A DNA stretch of 64,000 nucleotides from Epiperipatus broadwayi (Eukaryota; Onychophora; Udeonychophora; Euonychophora; Peripatidae), in contig JAQFVV010012418.1 in assembly GCA_028023455.1 (NCBI GenBank), positions 4,275,244 through 4,339,243 of the forward strand. The letters run 5' to 3'. The notes under the pieces were generated by a model that ran no database searches, had not been told where the DNA came from, and was given only the letters and a program-made list of their open reading frames with translations. Position numbers and translations under genes: made by a program. Each line of letters begins with the position of its first letter. Position 1 is the first letter of the stretch. Shown here in pieces: positions 38,789-50,820 of the stretch.

Positions 38789-40150
38789 TTAAATATATCT
38801 GTATACATTTAACCGAATATATTTATGCAAAAAATCTCTTATTCTATAAAAGAGAAAATTTAATTTTCTTAATTCCACATGAAGGAAAATAATATATTTA
38901 TCCCAAGGCAGATGTTCATCCAAAATCAAACCAAGATAAGATGCCATTGTAGTTCTGCTACTTTTTTGACATGATAGTTGATCCAGATAAAGTATTTCAA
39001 TTAAAATGTATACTATAAATTTATAATTATTAATATTTAAAAGTAATGCATTTTTATCCATCCATTGTGCAATTTTTAGAAAATCCTTATTCACAAATTT
39101 CTCCAATAGACTATATGAAATTGCTGAATTAATCAGGACTATATCATCTGCAAATCAAAACATATTGGATTGAAGAGAAAGATTAAATGAATCTTAATAT
39201 ATAGACAATAAAGAACAAAGGTTCAAGAACTGAATCCTGAAAAACTTCATGTCTGATTATTCCAGAAATACTCAAAATACTGTTAATTTAACAAATTGTG
39301 TTTTATTGCTTAAATAAGATTTATATGATTCAAGCATAGTATCCATTATATCCAAAAAAAATTATTTAATTAATAATAAATCATAAGAAAGACCAATTCT
39401 GTAGATTTTCCTGGTAAAAACCCAAATTGCTTATTTGATATATTTTTGAAAAAACAAAATAATTCTATTATTTATAGATATTTCCAAAATTTGGTATACT
39501 TTTGATAAAATAGTAGTTTTCCAAATTCCTTTTCTACATTTTTGTAAATAGGTGCATCAACAGAAAATTGTAAGTAATCTGGAAATGTACCTGAATGTAC
39601 AGAAAAATTAAATAAAAAAGATAATATTGGTAATAGAATGGAAATACTTTCAATTAATATTTTTGCAGAAATACCATCCAAACCAACACAATTCTTATGT
39701 CAGAAATTTTAAAATTTCAAATTCTTTAATCACAAAACAATTTATGGTAGATTTCTCAAACATCTATAATTATTTGTAAGTTTATTCATTAGTAATTCTA
39801 CATTATGTACAAAGGGTGATTGGAATGTTCAGCTATTAATTTAGAATTATTCAAAGTACCAATAGATACTTCATTAATCTTTATTCTAGAAAATTGTGAA
39901 AATCTTTCCTTAAAAATAATTTTTTTAAATAGCAGTCCAAAAGTGTTTAATTTATTTTATTTTAAATAATTAATTTCGAATAGAATAAAAAAAACATTTT
40001 GGCTTTAATTATATATATATATTTTATTTCTTTATGAAGGATTTTTCGTTGATTTCTAAATTCTCCATTAGAAGATAAATTTTTCAAAATCTTATGCAAT
40101 TTGTTCTTTCTGGTTAACTTTTTATATTCATTCAAGTAATCCATTGAAGT
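38789..40150 (-). pseudogene. Jockey/CR1-like LINE reverse transcriptase (decayed)
   Basis: On the minus strand from the right: YLNEYKKLTRKNK-type pre-RT linker (39962-40144); DGISAKILIESISILLPIL ... SGTFPDYLQ ... PIYKN (39530-39681), the fingers region; FADDIVLINSAISYSL (39107-39156), the catalytic FADD box, intact; WMDKNALLLNINNYKF (39013-39060); and YLGLILDEHLPWDKYI (38895-38950), the YLGxxLDxxLxW box of the thumb. This order is typical of Jockey/CR1-type LINEs. Several frameshifts separate the blocks. It is a different family from copies A and B and lies in opposite orientation to copy B. Confidence 0.8.
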
Positions 40151-40189
40151 TTCAGAACAATCAATGCAAACAACATTTAAAACCTAGAC

Positions 40190-41250
40190 TTAAAAAACAA
40201 AAGATTGTACCCCTTCCCATGGTGTGAATGCCTCACATGCTGACAACAAAATCAAAATTTATTATTACCCTACCACAGGGTATATTTTGCATTATTTAAG
40301 ACATTTTCCCTTTAAGTTCATTATATCTGCCACAGATTCCAACTACTCTCTATATCACTTCCACCTCACTCTCTGGAACTTCAATCTTCTCAAATGCCTA
40401 CCACATAAACTCATAGCTCCAACATCACACCAGGGTGAACTCTGGAAAAAAATACTGCATCACTTGAGAGTAATACAGTACACACACCTCATCAACTTAC
40501 TGATCAAAAAAAGTTTTTAAGATAACTCCACCAACTTATCTCAAATAAACTTTAAATGCCCAGCACATGAACAATAAGACTGGGCCTTGACACTTATAGT
40601 GCTCATCAACTAATAAGCACAATTTATACAGCCATATACCAATGGAATTCTAACTCTATCCATCCTCCCTAAATGTATTTACAAGTATCACCATATGCTT
40701 TCATGTATTTATCTCATAATTTTTTTGTAAAATTTATGTAAACCTAATTTATAATATGTATCTTCCAACTATTGTAAATCATCTTTTTTATCATAAGAAA
40801 AATTATAAAACCCTCATTAGATATGTAATCTCATGTATTTAAAAACTCAAGTTTTTCACATGCAACTTATGTAACTCAAGAACAATAAGGCAGACATGAA
40901 AATTATAATCCTTTCCACCAAATAGGCCCAATTTATGTACAATCATATATTAATATAACATCGACTCCAATCCCACATCCCGTATATGTTTTCCCTTATA
41001 CTACCATGTGCTTCCATGTATTTTTCTCAAAATCCCATTTAAAAATTCTATGTAAATCTAATTGACACATGAATCTTGTTATGGAAAAATTATTCTTCTT
41101 CAATTACTGTAAGTTGTTTTTTTTCTATCACTAGCAAGATTCTAAGCTCTTATTGCATATGTAATATGATGTATCAACTTGTATCTAAGATGTCATGTTT
41201 TCATATTAACTTATATAACACTTTTTGAGTCTCAATAAAGTTTATTTTTG
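40190..41250 (+). mobile_element. 3' end of an unidentified LINE with duplicated 3' UTR
   Basis: A plus-strand segment with higher C content contains a 98-codon frame (40224-40520) without a domain I recognise. It then has two diverged tandem copies of about 300-370 bp (about 40565-40868 and 40869-41235) sharing ACCATATGCTTTCATGTATT and ACCATGTGCTTCCATGTATT, GTAATCTCATGTAT and GTAATATGATGTAT, and TTATGTAACTC and TTATATAACAC. It closes with CTCAATAAAGTTTATTTTTG and a trinucleotide tract, as LINE 3' ends do. Confidence 0.45.
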
Positions 41251-41254
41251 AAAC

Positions 41255-41352
41255 ATAATAGTAATAATAGTAGTATTAGTAGCAACAGTTGCAGCAGTAG
41301 CAAGGGCAGCATCAGAAGAAGAATAAGAAAAAGAAGAAGAAGAGGAGGAGTA
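41255..41352. repeat. Mixed trinucleotide microsatellite (AGT/AGC/AGA)n
   Basis: TAGTAATAATAGTAGTATT passes into GCAGCAGTAGC and then AAGAAGAAGAAGAGGAGGAG. It sits directly after the LINE 3' end and may be its tail. Confidence 0.8.
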
Positions 41353-41509
41353 TGGTCAATTCTAAGTCCAAGAAAAAAAGGAGTAGAGAGAAAAAACTGC
41401 TTTTGAAATGAATTTTGGGATGATTATACAAACCAATGTGTGAACCACAAGTACACCCACATATAGTACATGTTGATATATTTTTCTGTATTTGATAATT
41501 TATGATGTT

Positions 41510-42968
41510 GTTTATTAATTTCTTTATCAGAAAACTTTTTTTTTCTGAAAATTTTCAATACCATGTTTAATTGTAGCTCTCCAATGTATTTTATTTTTTT
41601 GCCATATCTTTTAAATGGAAATGATGTCTTTGAGACAAATCTTATTATGTAGAAAGGGTCTGTCTCTCCATAAAATTATGCACAAGTTTCCATAAAATAC
41701 TCTTTTAGGAAATCTTACATTGTTCATTTGTTTTTAATATCCAATTCAGTGAGGATATGCTTTTACAATAGTGAACTCTAAACTATCATATCCAGCAAGT
41801 TGAAGAACTTAATGATTGGTTTTATGATTGCTATTGTGTTTTTAAAATGTTACAGAACATCATTAAATAAAACTTCTCTAATATCTTTAAATTGTGCTAA
41901 TAGGATTTCAAGATTCATTTCCATACAATAAATTAGATAAAATAACACTTCTATATACAACTAACTTAGTTGCAGTAATTATTTCTTTGTGATAAAATAT
42001 TTTATTTTTAACTTGTTAAAGCAGTAGCAGCACATTATAATCTGCGTTGAACCTCAACATCTAAGTACACTTTTCTACTTATAAAACTATCAAAGTATTT
42101 AAACTGCTATACTTTCTCAAAGGGATAACCATCCAAAATAAAAATTGCTGAGAATTCTTTTTTAATCACTGATTGATAAAGAACTTTAGTTTTTTTAATG
42201 TTATTTAATAAATTATTTAGTATTCAAAACATTCAATACTTCCCTTATATAAATCATCTTTTGAACTGACAAATGTGGCACAACCTTCAGCATATTGTAA
42301 ACCCAGAATCCAAGAAAATGGACATTCTGATTTTTGCTTTTAATCAATTCAACCTAAAATTTTCACTGTTAAACCTGTATTATATCTTGATTTATGTTTT
42401 ATTAAGCTGCTTATAAACAATTTTAAAGACCATTGCCATAAAAATTGAAAATAATATTGGAACAAGCACATATTATTGTTTAAGATCAATTTTCTTTTCA
42501 AATGCCTTAGATTTTCTATCTGCAGTATTAATATTTCCTCTCACTTCTTCATGTAGAAGTTGTATAATAAAAAACGGATTAATTAATGAATAAATTTTGT
42601 TGGATAATCAAGTAATTTCAAACATTGCCATAGAGATGTCCTATTAAGTCAATCAAATGCCTGATCAAATCAATAAAAATAAGATATAAATTATTTCTTT
42701 GTTCACAACATTTTTTTTATAGTTGCAGGGCAATAAAAACCGTGCCTATAGTGTTTCTTCATTTTTTAAAACTGCATTGAGTTTTTGGTAACCATTCATG
42801 TATGATTGGAAGCAACCTATTTAAAAATCATTGAAAATATCTTTGCTGTATTGGATAATAATGATATTTCATAATAATTACTGTGATTTTGTCTATTCCC
42901 TTTGTTTTTAAAAATTGGTATAATAAATAATATATCAAAGAAGAAATGTATTGTCAATAATGAATATA
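41510..42968 (-). pseudogene. RTE-like LINE of a third family, RT to C-terminus (decayed)
   Basis: Minus-strand motifs from the right: PIFKNKGNRQNHSNYYEISL then LSNTAKIF (42840-42920); NLYLIFIDL then an AFD-like remnant (42640-42690); ILDGYPFEKV then QFKYFDSFISRKVYLDVEVQ (about 42045-42150), the FKYLGSxIS...EI box; VVYRSVILSNLLYGNES (about 41905-41960), the LLYGSE box; and WRATIKHGIENFQ (41540-41580), the C-terminal WRxxIxxGxxxFE box. The catalytic ADD box was not found. It is dead by many frameshifts. This family is distinct from the RTE-like LINE at 9.9-15 kb. Confidence 0.7.
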
Positions 42969-42969
42969 C

Positions 42970-43015
42970 ATCACATGAGTGGCAATACTGTATGGAGAGT
43001 TTTGCCTGTTTCAAT
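42970..43015 (+). mobile_element. Family F MITE terminus (fragment)
   Basis: ATCACATGAGTGGCAATACT then GTATGGAGAGTTTTGCCTG matches the two ends of the fold-back family (CACATGATCAC and GGCAATACGTATAGTGAG) joined with the interior missing. Confidence 0.5.
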
Positions 43016-44028
43016 AATGAATATAGAGAAGAATAAAGTTTTATAATAAAAAAAGGTAAAATTTGTCTGACTCATGAGAAATATATGTTGTGATCCACAA
43101 TTCTTTTTCTTATTAAAATTTTATGAACCAACATTCAAACTCAAAATTGTATGCTATGGTAATATTTTTTATAATATTTTCTCATAATGTAGCTATAGAG
43201 AGTTACTAATGCTTTAAATTTATGCAACTATAATAAGCAATTATGTGAATTTAGTGAACTATATAAGTGATAATAAAAAGCTATTGAAATCTGTAATAAT
43301 TTGAAATATAATGCAATTTATTTATTTGAATTATTATTATTAATGTTCATAAGAATGTAATTACATATATATTTTTGGAAAATATGATAATTTTTAATTT
43401 TTATCTGATTCTTTTATTATTTACCTACATACATTTCTGATAATAATGTGATATATTTTATAAATATAGAAAAAGTATACGTAATCGATTTTTTTTAATT
43501 ATCATGAACCGAACTAATCATCCTAATTTATTGTTTTAGCACAGTATTGTTCTTTTTAATTTTATTTATAAATGTTGAATTGAATTAATAAAACTTAATT
43601 ATAAATGAAATATTTCTGTGCTCAGAATGTTATGTTAAAGTAATTTTTGGTCATCATTAATAGCAATCAGAAATACAAAATACTACTATACAAACATGAT
43701 CGAAAATATTCTGTATTTCTACTTTTTCAATTAGTAAAAGAACTGAAGATCAGATTTATTTTTCTGGTCTAGAAAATTTTGTAAACATTGATTATAATTT
43801 CTGTTTCACCAGAATGCAATTGTATATGTACTTCACATCCAGTAATAATGTGTATTACATTTATCACACTTTCAAATAAAACAAATAAAATGTACTTTAT
43901 ATAAAATAATATCACGGAACAGCTAGTTTTATTGTGTGTTTAGTGATATTTTTCTTAGCACAACCAGAAAGGAATTACTTGAAGTCATACTATGAGCATT
44001 ATATTGTTAAAGTTTTAAGCCAATAAAC
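43016..44028. other. AT-rich stretch, nothing recognised
   Basis: No frame or repeat identified. Confidence 0.45.
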
Positions 44029-44453
44029 ATCACATGATCACCATTTTTTATGCTTGCTTATAACTGTTGTTAAAACAGGCAATAACTCACTATACGTATT
44101 GCCACACACAGCAAGTTAGAATAATCAATGGATGCCAGAAGGCTTGTGAATAAAATCCCCATCTAGTGCTTGGATTGAAAGTATTAAGGTGTTTTCAATT
44201 TAAGACTCATAGTTTTGTAGTTAAGTGGAGATAAAAGGTGTTAGCTGGAGGGTTGCATTAGATCCTACGATCTAGGTGCAGTGCTCTCAGATCCAAGGCT
44301 CCTCACTGACAAAGGCCACAAGCCAGAAACTAATCTGAGGGTATTAGATGAGTAGGCACTAGATGGGGATTTTATGCACAAGCCTTCTGGCATCCATTGA
44401 TTACTCTAGCTTGCTGTGTGTGGCAATACGTATAGTGAGTTTTTGTCTGTTTT
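44029..44453. mobile_element. Fold-back MITE, family F, best-preserved copy
   Basis: Starts ATCACATGATCACC. Left arm AACTCACTATACGTATTGCC-ACACACAGCAAG...AATCAATGGATGCCAGAAGG is almost perfectly repeated inverted at 44355-44445. The stem is interrupted on the left by about 95 bp (44170-44265). The centre holds GATCTAGGTGCAGTGCTCTC-AGATCC (about 44269-44294), conserved in all long copies. Non-coding. Confidence 0.8.
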
Positions 44454-44565
44454 AATTATTAAAGTTTACAGTTTACAATTTGTTATTTTATAACATCCAA
44501 TAATTTTCTTCAAAATAAATTTTGTAAAAGATGGTTTTATGTTCTGATACATTTATATAAGATTA

Positions 44566-45256
44566 CTATATTTGCCAGCATATAGAACACAGTGATGTAT
44601 AAGATGCACCCCCCTTTTTATACACATTTTAAAGGGAAAAAATAATTTTCTACATTTTTTTATGAATTTCCATAATGATTTACTGTACTAATTTTATAGT
44701 TATTTATGTCAACAAAAAATATAATTAGGAAACACTGTAGTTACTTACCTTTTAATATTCATTCTCAAAACCCAGAAATTCATCTCCAGAGCTAAACATT
44801 TCAAAGATTGTCTTATTTCTTAACTATATGTTACTTATCTTGTGGACAGATTTATATTTTTTAGATAACTTTTTTTAATAGTTTAACTACTTAATTTTAA
44901 AATAATTTTTAAAAAAATTATTGAGAATATTAAATTATTTTGAATGTTTTGCTCTGATGTTGATATGATTATAAGAGTATATATATATTAGTGTGATTAT
45001 ATTGTGTAGCTATATATCGTTTACATGCATTCTTATACACATGTGTATCTGTAATATTTGAAAATATTTTTTTGTTTTGCAAAAGGATAAAATACAATAG
45101 AACACTTATATATATATGTATATTAATATAAATCACAAGTTTTAGACTGAGTGAAATGTCAACTCACACATTTGATTATCTGCACATAGAATGCACCCCA
45201 TATTTTAGGCATATTTTGAGGGGGTGTGTGTGTGTTCTATATGCCAGAAAATGTGG
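44566..45256. mobile_element. 691-bp TIR DNA element, TA-flanked
   Basis: Ends CTATATTTGCCAGCATATAG-AACAC and, from the right inward, CCACATTTTCTGGCATATAG-AACAC are inverted repeats of about 25 bp. A second inverted block, ATGCACCCCC, lies further in. TA is present at both flanks (44564-44565, 45257-45258), which fits a TA target duplication but is weak evidence in AT-rich DNA. No transposase frame. Confidence 0.6.
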
Positions 45257-45269
45257 TATTTAATTATTT

Positions 45270-45610
45270 TTGAAGTCAGTAAATTTGCTTTTCAACAATC
45301 TCTTTTACATAATCATAAATCAGTTTTGTTATACTTATATCAGTGATAGATGTACTTAATAATCTCCACCACACTTTCTTGAAACATATGACTAAAGACA
45401 CATAAAAAGACAAATGATATCCAAGTTGCATTTCATGTGAAACCAGCACTTCTATCATTTGGCCCAGGTTATTACGTATTACATATATCTTTATTATTTG
45501 TTCAGTATTTATCAATAGTAAATTGTTCCATTTTAATTTACAAGGGTCAAACTCACTCTACTCACAACTTTGATATGAATTATCTCAGATAAACTTTAAA
45601 CTAGGTAAAG
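45270..45610 (-). repeat. Retrozyme-like 360-bp family, dispersed third copy
   Basis: Colinear with the tandem repeat at 53041-53730: shared blocks GAAACATATGACTAAA-GACAC, CATTTCATG, CCAGCACT, TTTGGCCCAGG, CATATCTTTAT and TGTTCAGTAT occur in the same order and spacing. The minus-strand frame 45276-45515 (79 codons) lies inside it and looks incidental. Confidence 0.7.
45415..45470 (-). ncRNA. Decayed hammerhead ribozyme relic (360-bp family)
   Basis: At the position of the hammerhead in the 53-kb copies the core CUGAUGA has become AUGAUAGA. GAAA and flanking words remain, while stem II pairing is weakened. Predicted inactive. Confidence 0.45.
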
Positions 45611-48600
45611 ATTAATATATTCATTTTTTTTTAATTAATTAAATACACATACATGAAGTAACTTCAGTTTTCTATTTTCATGTGTAATATCTTTTATTAT
45701 GAAGTATACTTGAAATAATAAATATTAATTTTCAACAGAAACTTTATAAAAGTTTTGTAAGTAACAAAAAAAAAAGTATGACCTAGTAACTTTTATTTAA
45801 TATTCAGTGAATGCAAGAAGGATATCAAAATAGAAAAATGTTATCTTAAAGAGAGGGAGAAAAGACCAATTTATAACTGTATCCTGTTCCAAATGTGATT
45901 ATATAATTTGATAGAAGCTAATTTTTGTTCAAGATTAATTAATAAATTTTAGTCATGTTAAATACATTTTACTGAATATATATATATATTTAAATTTCAA
46001 TCATAATGTTTATTTATCAGTTGGGGAAAAAATTAAAGTTATCTTTGTCCAAAATCATTTTGCCTGCCTCACTGGCAGATAAAATTTAAGATCAAACTTA
46101 TTGATGATGTGATTAAATATAGAGTGATAGTAAAAACATTTAAAAATAATTTTAAATATTAGAGTACAGGTATTTGAAAGTGTAAATAAATTAAATAAGT
46201 TTTCTAATGTATCTGATTTTTTTTTTTAAATATGAATTACAATTTAAGATCAAAGAAATTCATTTCAATTAATCTTCATTTTCTAAAGAAAATTTTTGAC
46301 CTGTGAATGACTGATTGATTTTGCAGCATTTTTATATATGAAATCATTATGGAATCTTGTGAAGGAAGAACGTGATTTATATAAATTAAGATATCAACGT
46401 TTTCTGTTATTGATACTCTATATTTTAAATTACATAATGTGAAACATGTTTTTTTTTTTTTAATTTTACAATGATTAAAAATTTATTGTATAAAAATTGT
46501 AGAATATTTTTTCCTTTATTCTGTGAAGTAATTTACTTGTAGTTATTGTGCATTTTAAAATTGCTTTTGAGATGGGGATAATATAGTTAAATGTTTGACT
46601 TCATTCTTAAATAATTTCAATCACCAAAACGCTATATCTTGTGCGTACATATATATTCTTATTCTATCATTAGTTACTGACAACTCTTTCTCTTTTTGTC
46701 TATTTTTTTATTTTGATTACCATATTTCTTTCTCATATCATGTTGAGATATTGCACTTTTTGTTACATTTTTAAATTTAAAAAATACATTAAATAAAAGC
46801 TTTTTTTATTATTAAGCACATTGTTATTGTTCTTTAAATATAATATTTAAGCCTCTCAAATTTATTGCATAAATTTTTATACACACACACATATATATAT
46901 ATAATCGATTATAAACTATACTTATAAGCTGAAGTTTGCCTTATAATATTGAGATCACTGAAGTGACCTCTGGAAAGATTATTGTAGTGTAAGATACCAT
47001 TCGATATTATATAATAGTTAGCATCTGAATTGTAAACTATGAAATACAGAATGGTAGTACCAATTACAAGGAAACCTGTTGAATCAGTTGTTTTAAGCTC
47101 TTAATCATTATTATCCAAAAATCAAAGTTATCTAGAATCTATTTTATACAAAGTAGATTTTGTTTATTCATTTAAAAATTTGAAACATATAATACTCATC
47201 ATTATTAGTCATGTTATTTTTATGATTAATAAATACACATGTAATTATGGTTGTGGCTACAAAGAAATTACCATAAATTCCACTAAAATTATATAAAAAG
47301 ATAGAGAAGCAAAATGTTTAGAAAGAAATTTTAATCTGAAAAAACTAATTGATGATGAGTAATTTTTAATGTATTCAATAAACATAGATAATAAAACTGA
47401 TTTTATAATAAAATGAATACGAGAGATAAAAATGATAAATAAAGAAAAATAATGATTAAGTGTAAGTAGATATAAATGTGACATTCTTGAATTAATTGAA
47501 GTGTATTGAATAGACACTGAAAATGAAAATAATTGAGCCACCTTCTAATTTACAAATGAACCAAAATCATGAATTTGACATAGGATTTCTGCTAATCAAA
47601 AGAGTTGTATAAATAAGCTATAGGTCTAAATATCAGGATCAAATGCTAAACACCAAAATTTAAACTTTTTATAATTCCACAATCCCAGAGTATCATTAGA
47701 TCACTTTTACATAGAAGTAAACTAAAATTGGAAATACATAATGAAGTATATGGACATATTATTGGAAAACATGTTTTTGTTAAAGAAATAAACATAGAAA
47801 TTTTTTTTTTAGAACTTGCTTTAAAATATATGATAATTTACACAACACAATTGTAATAGAGAAATCATAAAAACAATGCAGACAAGAAACATGATACTTT
47901 TAAAAAAAGCAGATTGTTAAAAATAATACAAGAATGATGAATTTTTGGGATGTAGATCTAAATTTGGATTATAGCCAGTAATTACAAATATTAATGTTAA
48001 GCCATAAAAATATGAATGTCACTCATTTTCTTAAATTAATTTTCCATTAAGATATCTTGGGAAGGAAAATTAAAAATGGTGGATCCTAAAAAAAATATTT
48101 AGATTCAAAAACTGAAGATTCATGTAACATTTTAAAGATAGTTAGCACAATGTTAAACCAGAGAACAAAAAAAAAAAGGATGGGAGATAAAGGAAGTAAA
48201 GAAAGTGATTAAAATATTAAAAATTAAGAATGATGAGATCTTTCTTCTAATTCCATTTATAGAGACATAAAAAAGTGATGTGTTGAAAACCAATTCAAAG
48301 AAGCAAAAAAGATTAAAAAATATTAAAATCAAAACAAAGAACAAAATGAAAAAATGTTCACAAGTAAGAATGGAATTTAAGAGATATATAGTTTATTGGT
48401 TTGAGTTATATAAATAAGATTTCAATGAATAGTGAAAGAGTAATGAATAAAGTAAAAAAGAAATAATAGAAGCTCTGGAAGTGGATGAATAGCTAGTAAG
48501 ATCAATTAGAGAGAAGAAAATTTACTTCAGAAAGTTTAATATTCTCAAAAAATAAGTTATTGTATACTCACGTTTTCAGTAGATTTAAGACATGATAGGG

Positions 48601-49199
48601 AAATAGTAATATACAATAGAAATTGTCGAATTTAGGAATTCCCCCACCCCTCTAATGGTTTAGTATTTTGGTTTGGATTGATATAGAAGGGATTTATTTA
48701 TATATGTAAATAGATAGCTCCACATTAACAAAAATACTGGCTGTTGATAAATTACCATTAGTGATAATAACTAATCATATATTTGTCGTTGCTGTCTGTA
48801 ATGGTGACAATGTCTATTAAACTATTTTTTTTACTTTATTATTTACATTTGCTACGAGTTTCATTTCAAACAATCTACATGTTTTTATATGGCTTCGCAT
48901 ACAAATTAAATTTAATGATATAACAGTCACCAGCTGCAAAAATTGCATATGAAATTATCTTAAATTTTTTTTTTTATCATTAAAAAAGGATTTATATCTT
49001 ATGAAGCACAATTTTTTAAACATTATAATGAAGATTTTAATTTATAAAGATTTAATAAATTACATAAGAATAATCTGATTAATTTCTTAATAAAAACTAA
49101 ATTATTATTTACTAATGTATAACAAAATCGGAATTGTGAAAAAAATTATTTATTAAAAAGATAAAAAGCCAATATATATATATGGTTGTAAAGAGGAGT
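45611..49199. other. Long AT-rich stretch, no supported gene
   Basis: (CA)n/(TA)n tract at 46880-46905. The plus strand at about 47.7-48.6 kb is purine-rich and could be an unrecognised decayed LINE, but no motif could be confirmed. Short minus-strand frames at 47257-47541 and 48153-48344 lack recognisable domains. Confidence 0.4.
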
Positions 49200-50820
49200 T
49201 TGCTATTAACTCGAACGAGATTCTTTGATTCATTTTAGAAGCTTTAAAGGAACTGAGTCTGTCAAATTCCTGTTGTCCATTTCATATATTTTTGTCACTG
49301 CAGCTGTTATTATTATATGATTATTCTCACCAATATCTCATCAACATCTATCAGGCTGCGTGGAAAGTTTAATGACTTTTTGTTTAAAGATAGGAAATAT
49401 CATGGTCTTTCTTTTTCAGTTGCCTGATAATTCTTAAACAAAATGTCGATCGAATTTTGTTAAAGACAGGATAAATGTGCATATGTGAATGCTAATTTTT
49501 TTAAAATACTTGTAATTATGGAAGATAAAACTAAATTATGACCTTTATTTCTAGAAGACTGTAAATTCATCATATAAGGCAGCAATTGACATTTAAAATC
49601 AGAGAGTATTATGATTCTCCTGATTGTAGATTCAAGATATTACTGTTCAATGATGATTTTTTTATTACTATCTAAAAACTCAGGTCATTTTTAGGTGAAG
49701 AAACATTGATGAATTGAAAGAACTATATTGCATTAAATGAGGTATTATTGAATTTTGTGCAAGTTAGAAGAAAGATGAAGAGGCAATTCATTTGAAAAGT
49801 GGACATATACTTTATTTGAAATGCATAAATATTGGAAGCACAAATTAAATGGGATTCATTATAAATAAGAAAATGAAAATTCAACATTATGCAAGTTAAT
49901 GGTATATCAAATGAATGGCATGGTAAGTAATTCAATTTAAAGGAAGATACCACATGCAGATAATTTAGATTTCTCATTGAAATAAAAAAATAGAAATTTG
50001 TTATGTAGATGTCCAAAGTGTTTTTTATCATACCAAACAATATTTTTAAATTATCATAGGAAACTTTATTAGAATTGGAAAATGAAGTGCTGAGATAAAT
50101 TTGGCTATAATAGCAAAAATGAGGGAGAACACAAGCTTGTGATATTTTCAGGGGAAAAATTGTATATTATGATTTGTTTTTTAAGAAAAATGATAAATGG
50201 ATGTGAACATAGAAACATTCAAATGAAGATACAGTAGAATTGAATTACTAACAGAAAATATATATTTCATGATTGTAATGTTGATTGAACAGAGAAGAGA
50301 TCATCAATTAATGAAATATAAGATAATATTAATATAAACTAGATATATGAAAACTATTAGAATGACAGTACTAGCCATTGATATTTCTAAGTTTTAAAAA
50401 CATTCTAATGACTCTAAATTAGATTTTTCTAATTGTTTTAAAGTATTAACAGAATTTGAAAATGGTTCAGATTTCATTAAGATCAATAAGAATATAACTG
50501 ATTTTTTATTAAGAACTTCAAAAAGATATCTAGAACAAAAAAGCAACAATTCACCAGTAAATTTCATTAAGAACTGCAAAAAGACACATAGGATAAAAAA
50601 GCAACAATTCACCAGTAAATTTTTTATTGAAATAAGACAATGTATGAAAAAAAGAAGCAATGTGAAAATGTTACAACACAAGTAATTTAGTGAAGAGAAG
50701 TAATAATAGCTATATATAAAATATTGAAACTATGACTTGACAAAATGAATATGATAGATTAATGCCTTAATGTTCAGTATTATAGAGTCATCTATTGATT
50801 TAATGCAAAAATAGTGAAGA
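49200..50820 (+). pseudogene. RTE-like LINE 5'/endonuclease fragment, second copy
   Basis: Aligns by eye with 9880-11500: GAGATTCTTTG, CATTTGAAAAGTGGACA and CATTTGAAAAGTTGACA, ATTGGAAGCACAA, TTTGGCTATAAT (NERG box context, 50100), and ELNYxLxxRK-type remains near 50235. It ends before the RT. A 59-bp tandem duplication around AAGCAACAATTCACCAGTAA (50542 and 50601) is a local slip. No open frame of significance. Confidence 0.55.

Noticed and set aside
47700-48600. Purine-rich plus strand as another LINE
   Set aside because: Codon-like texture only; no endonuclease or RT motif could be confirmed.
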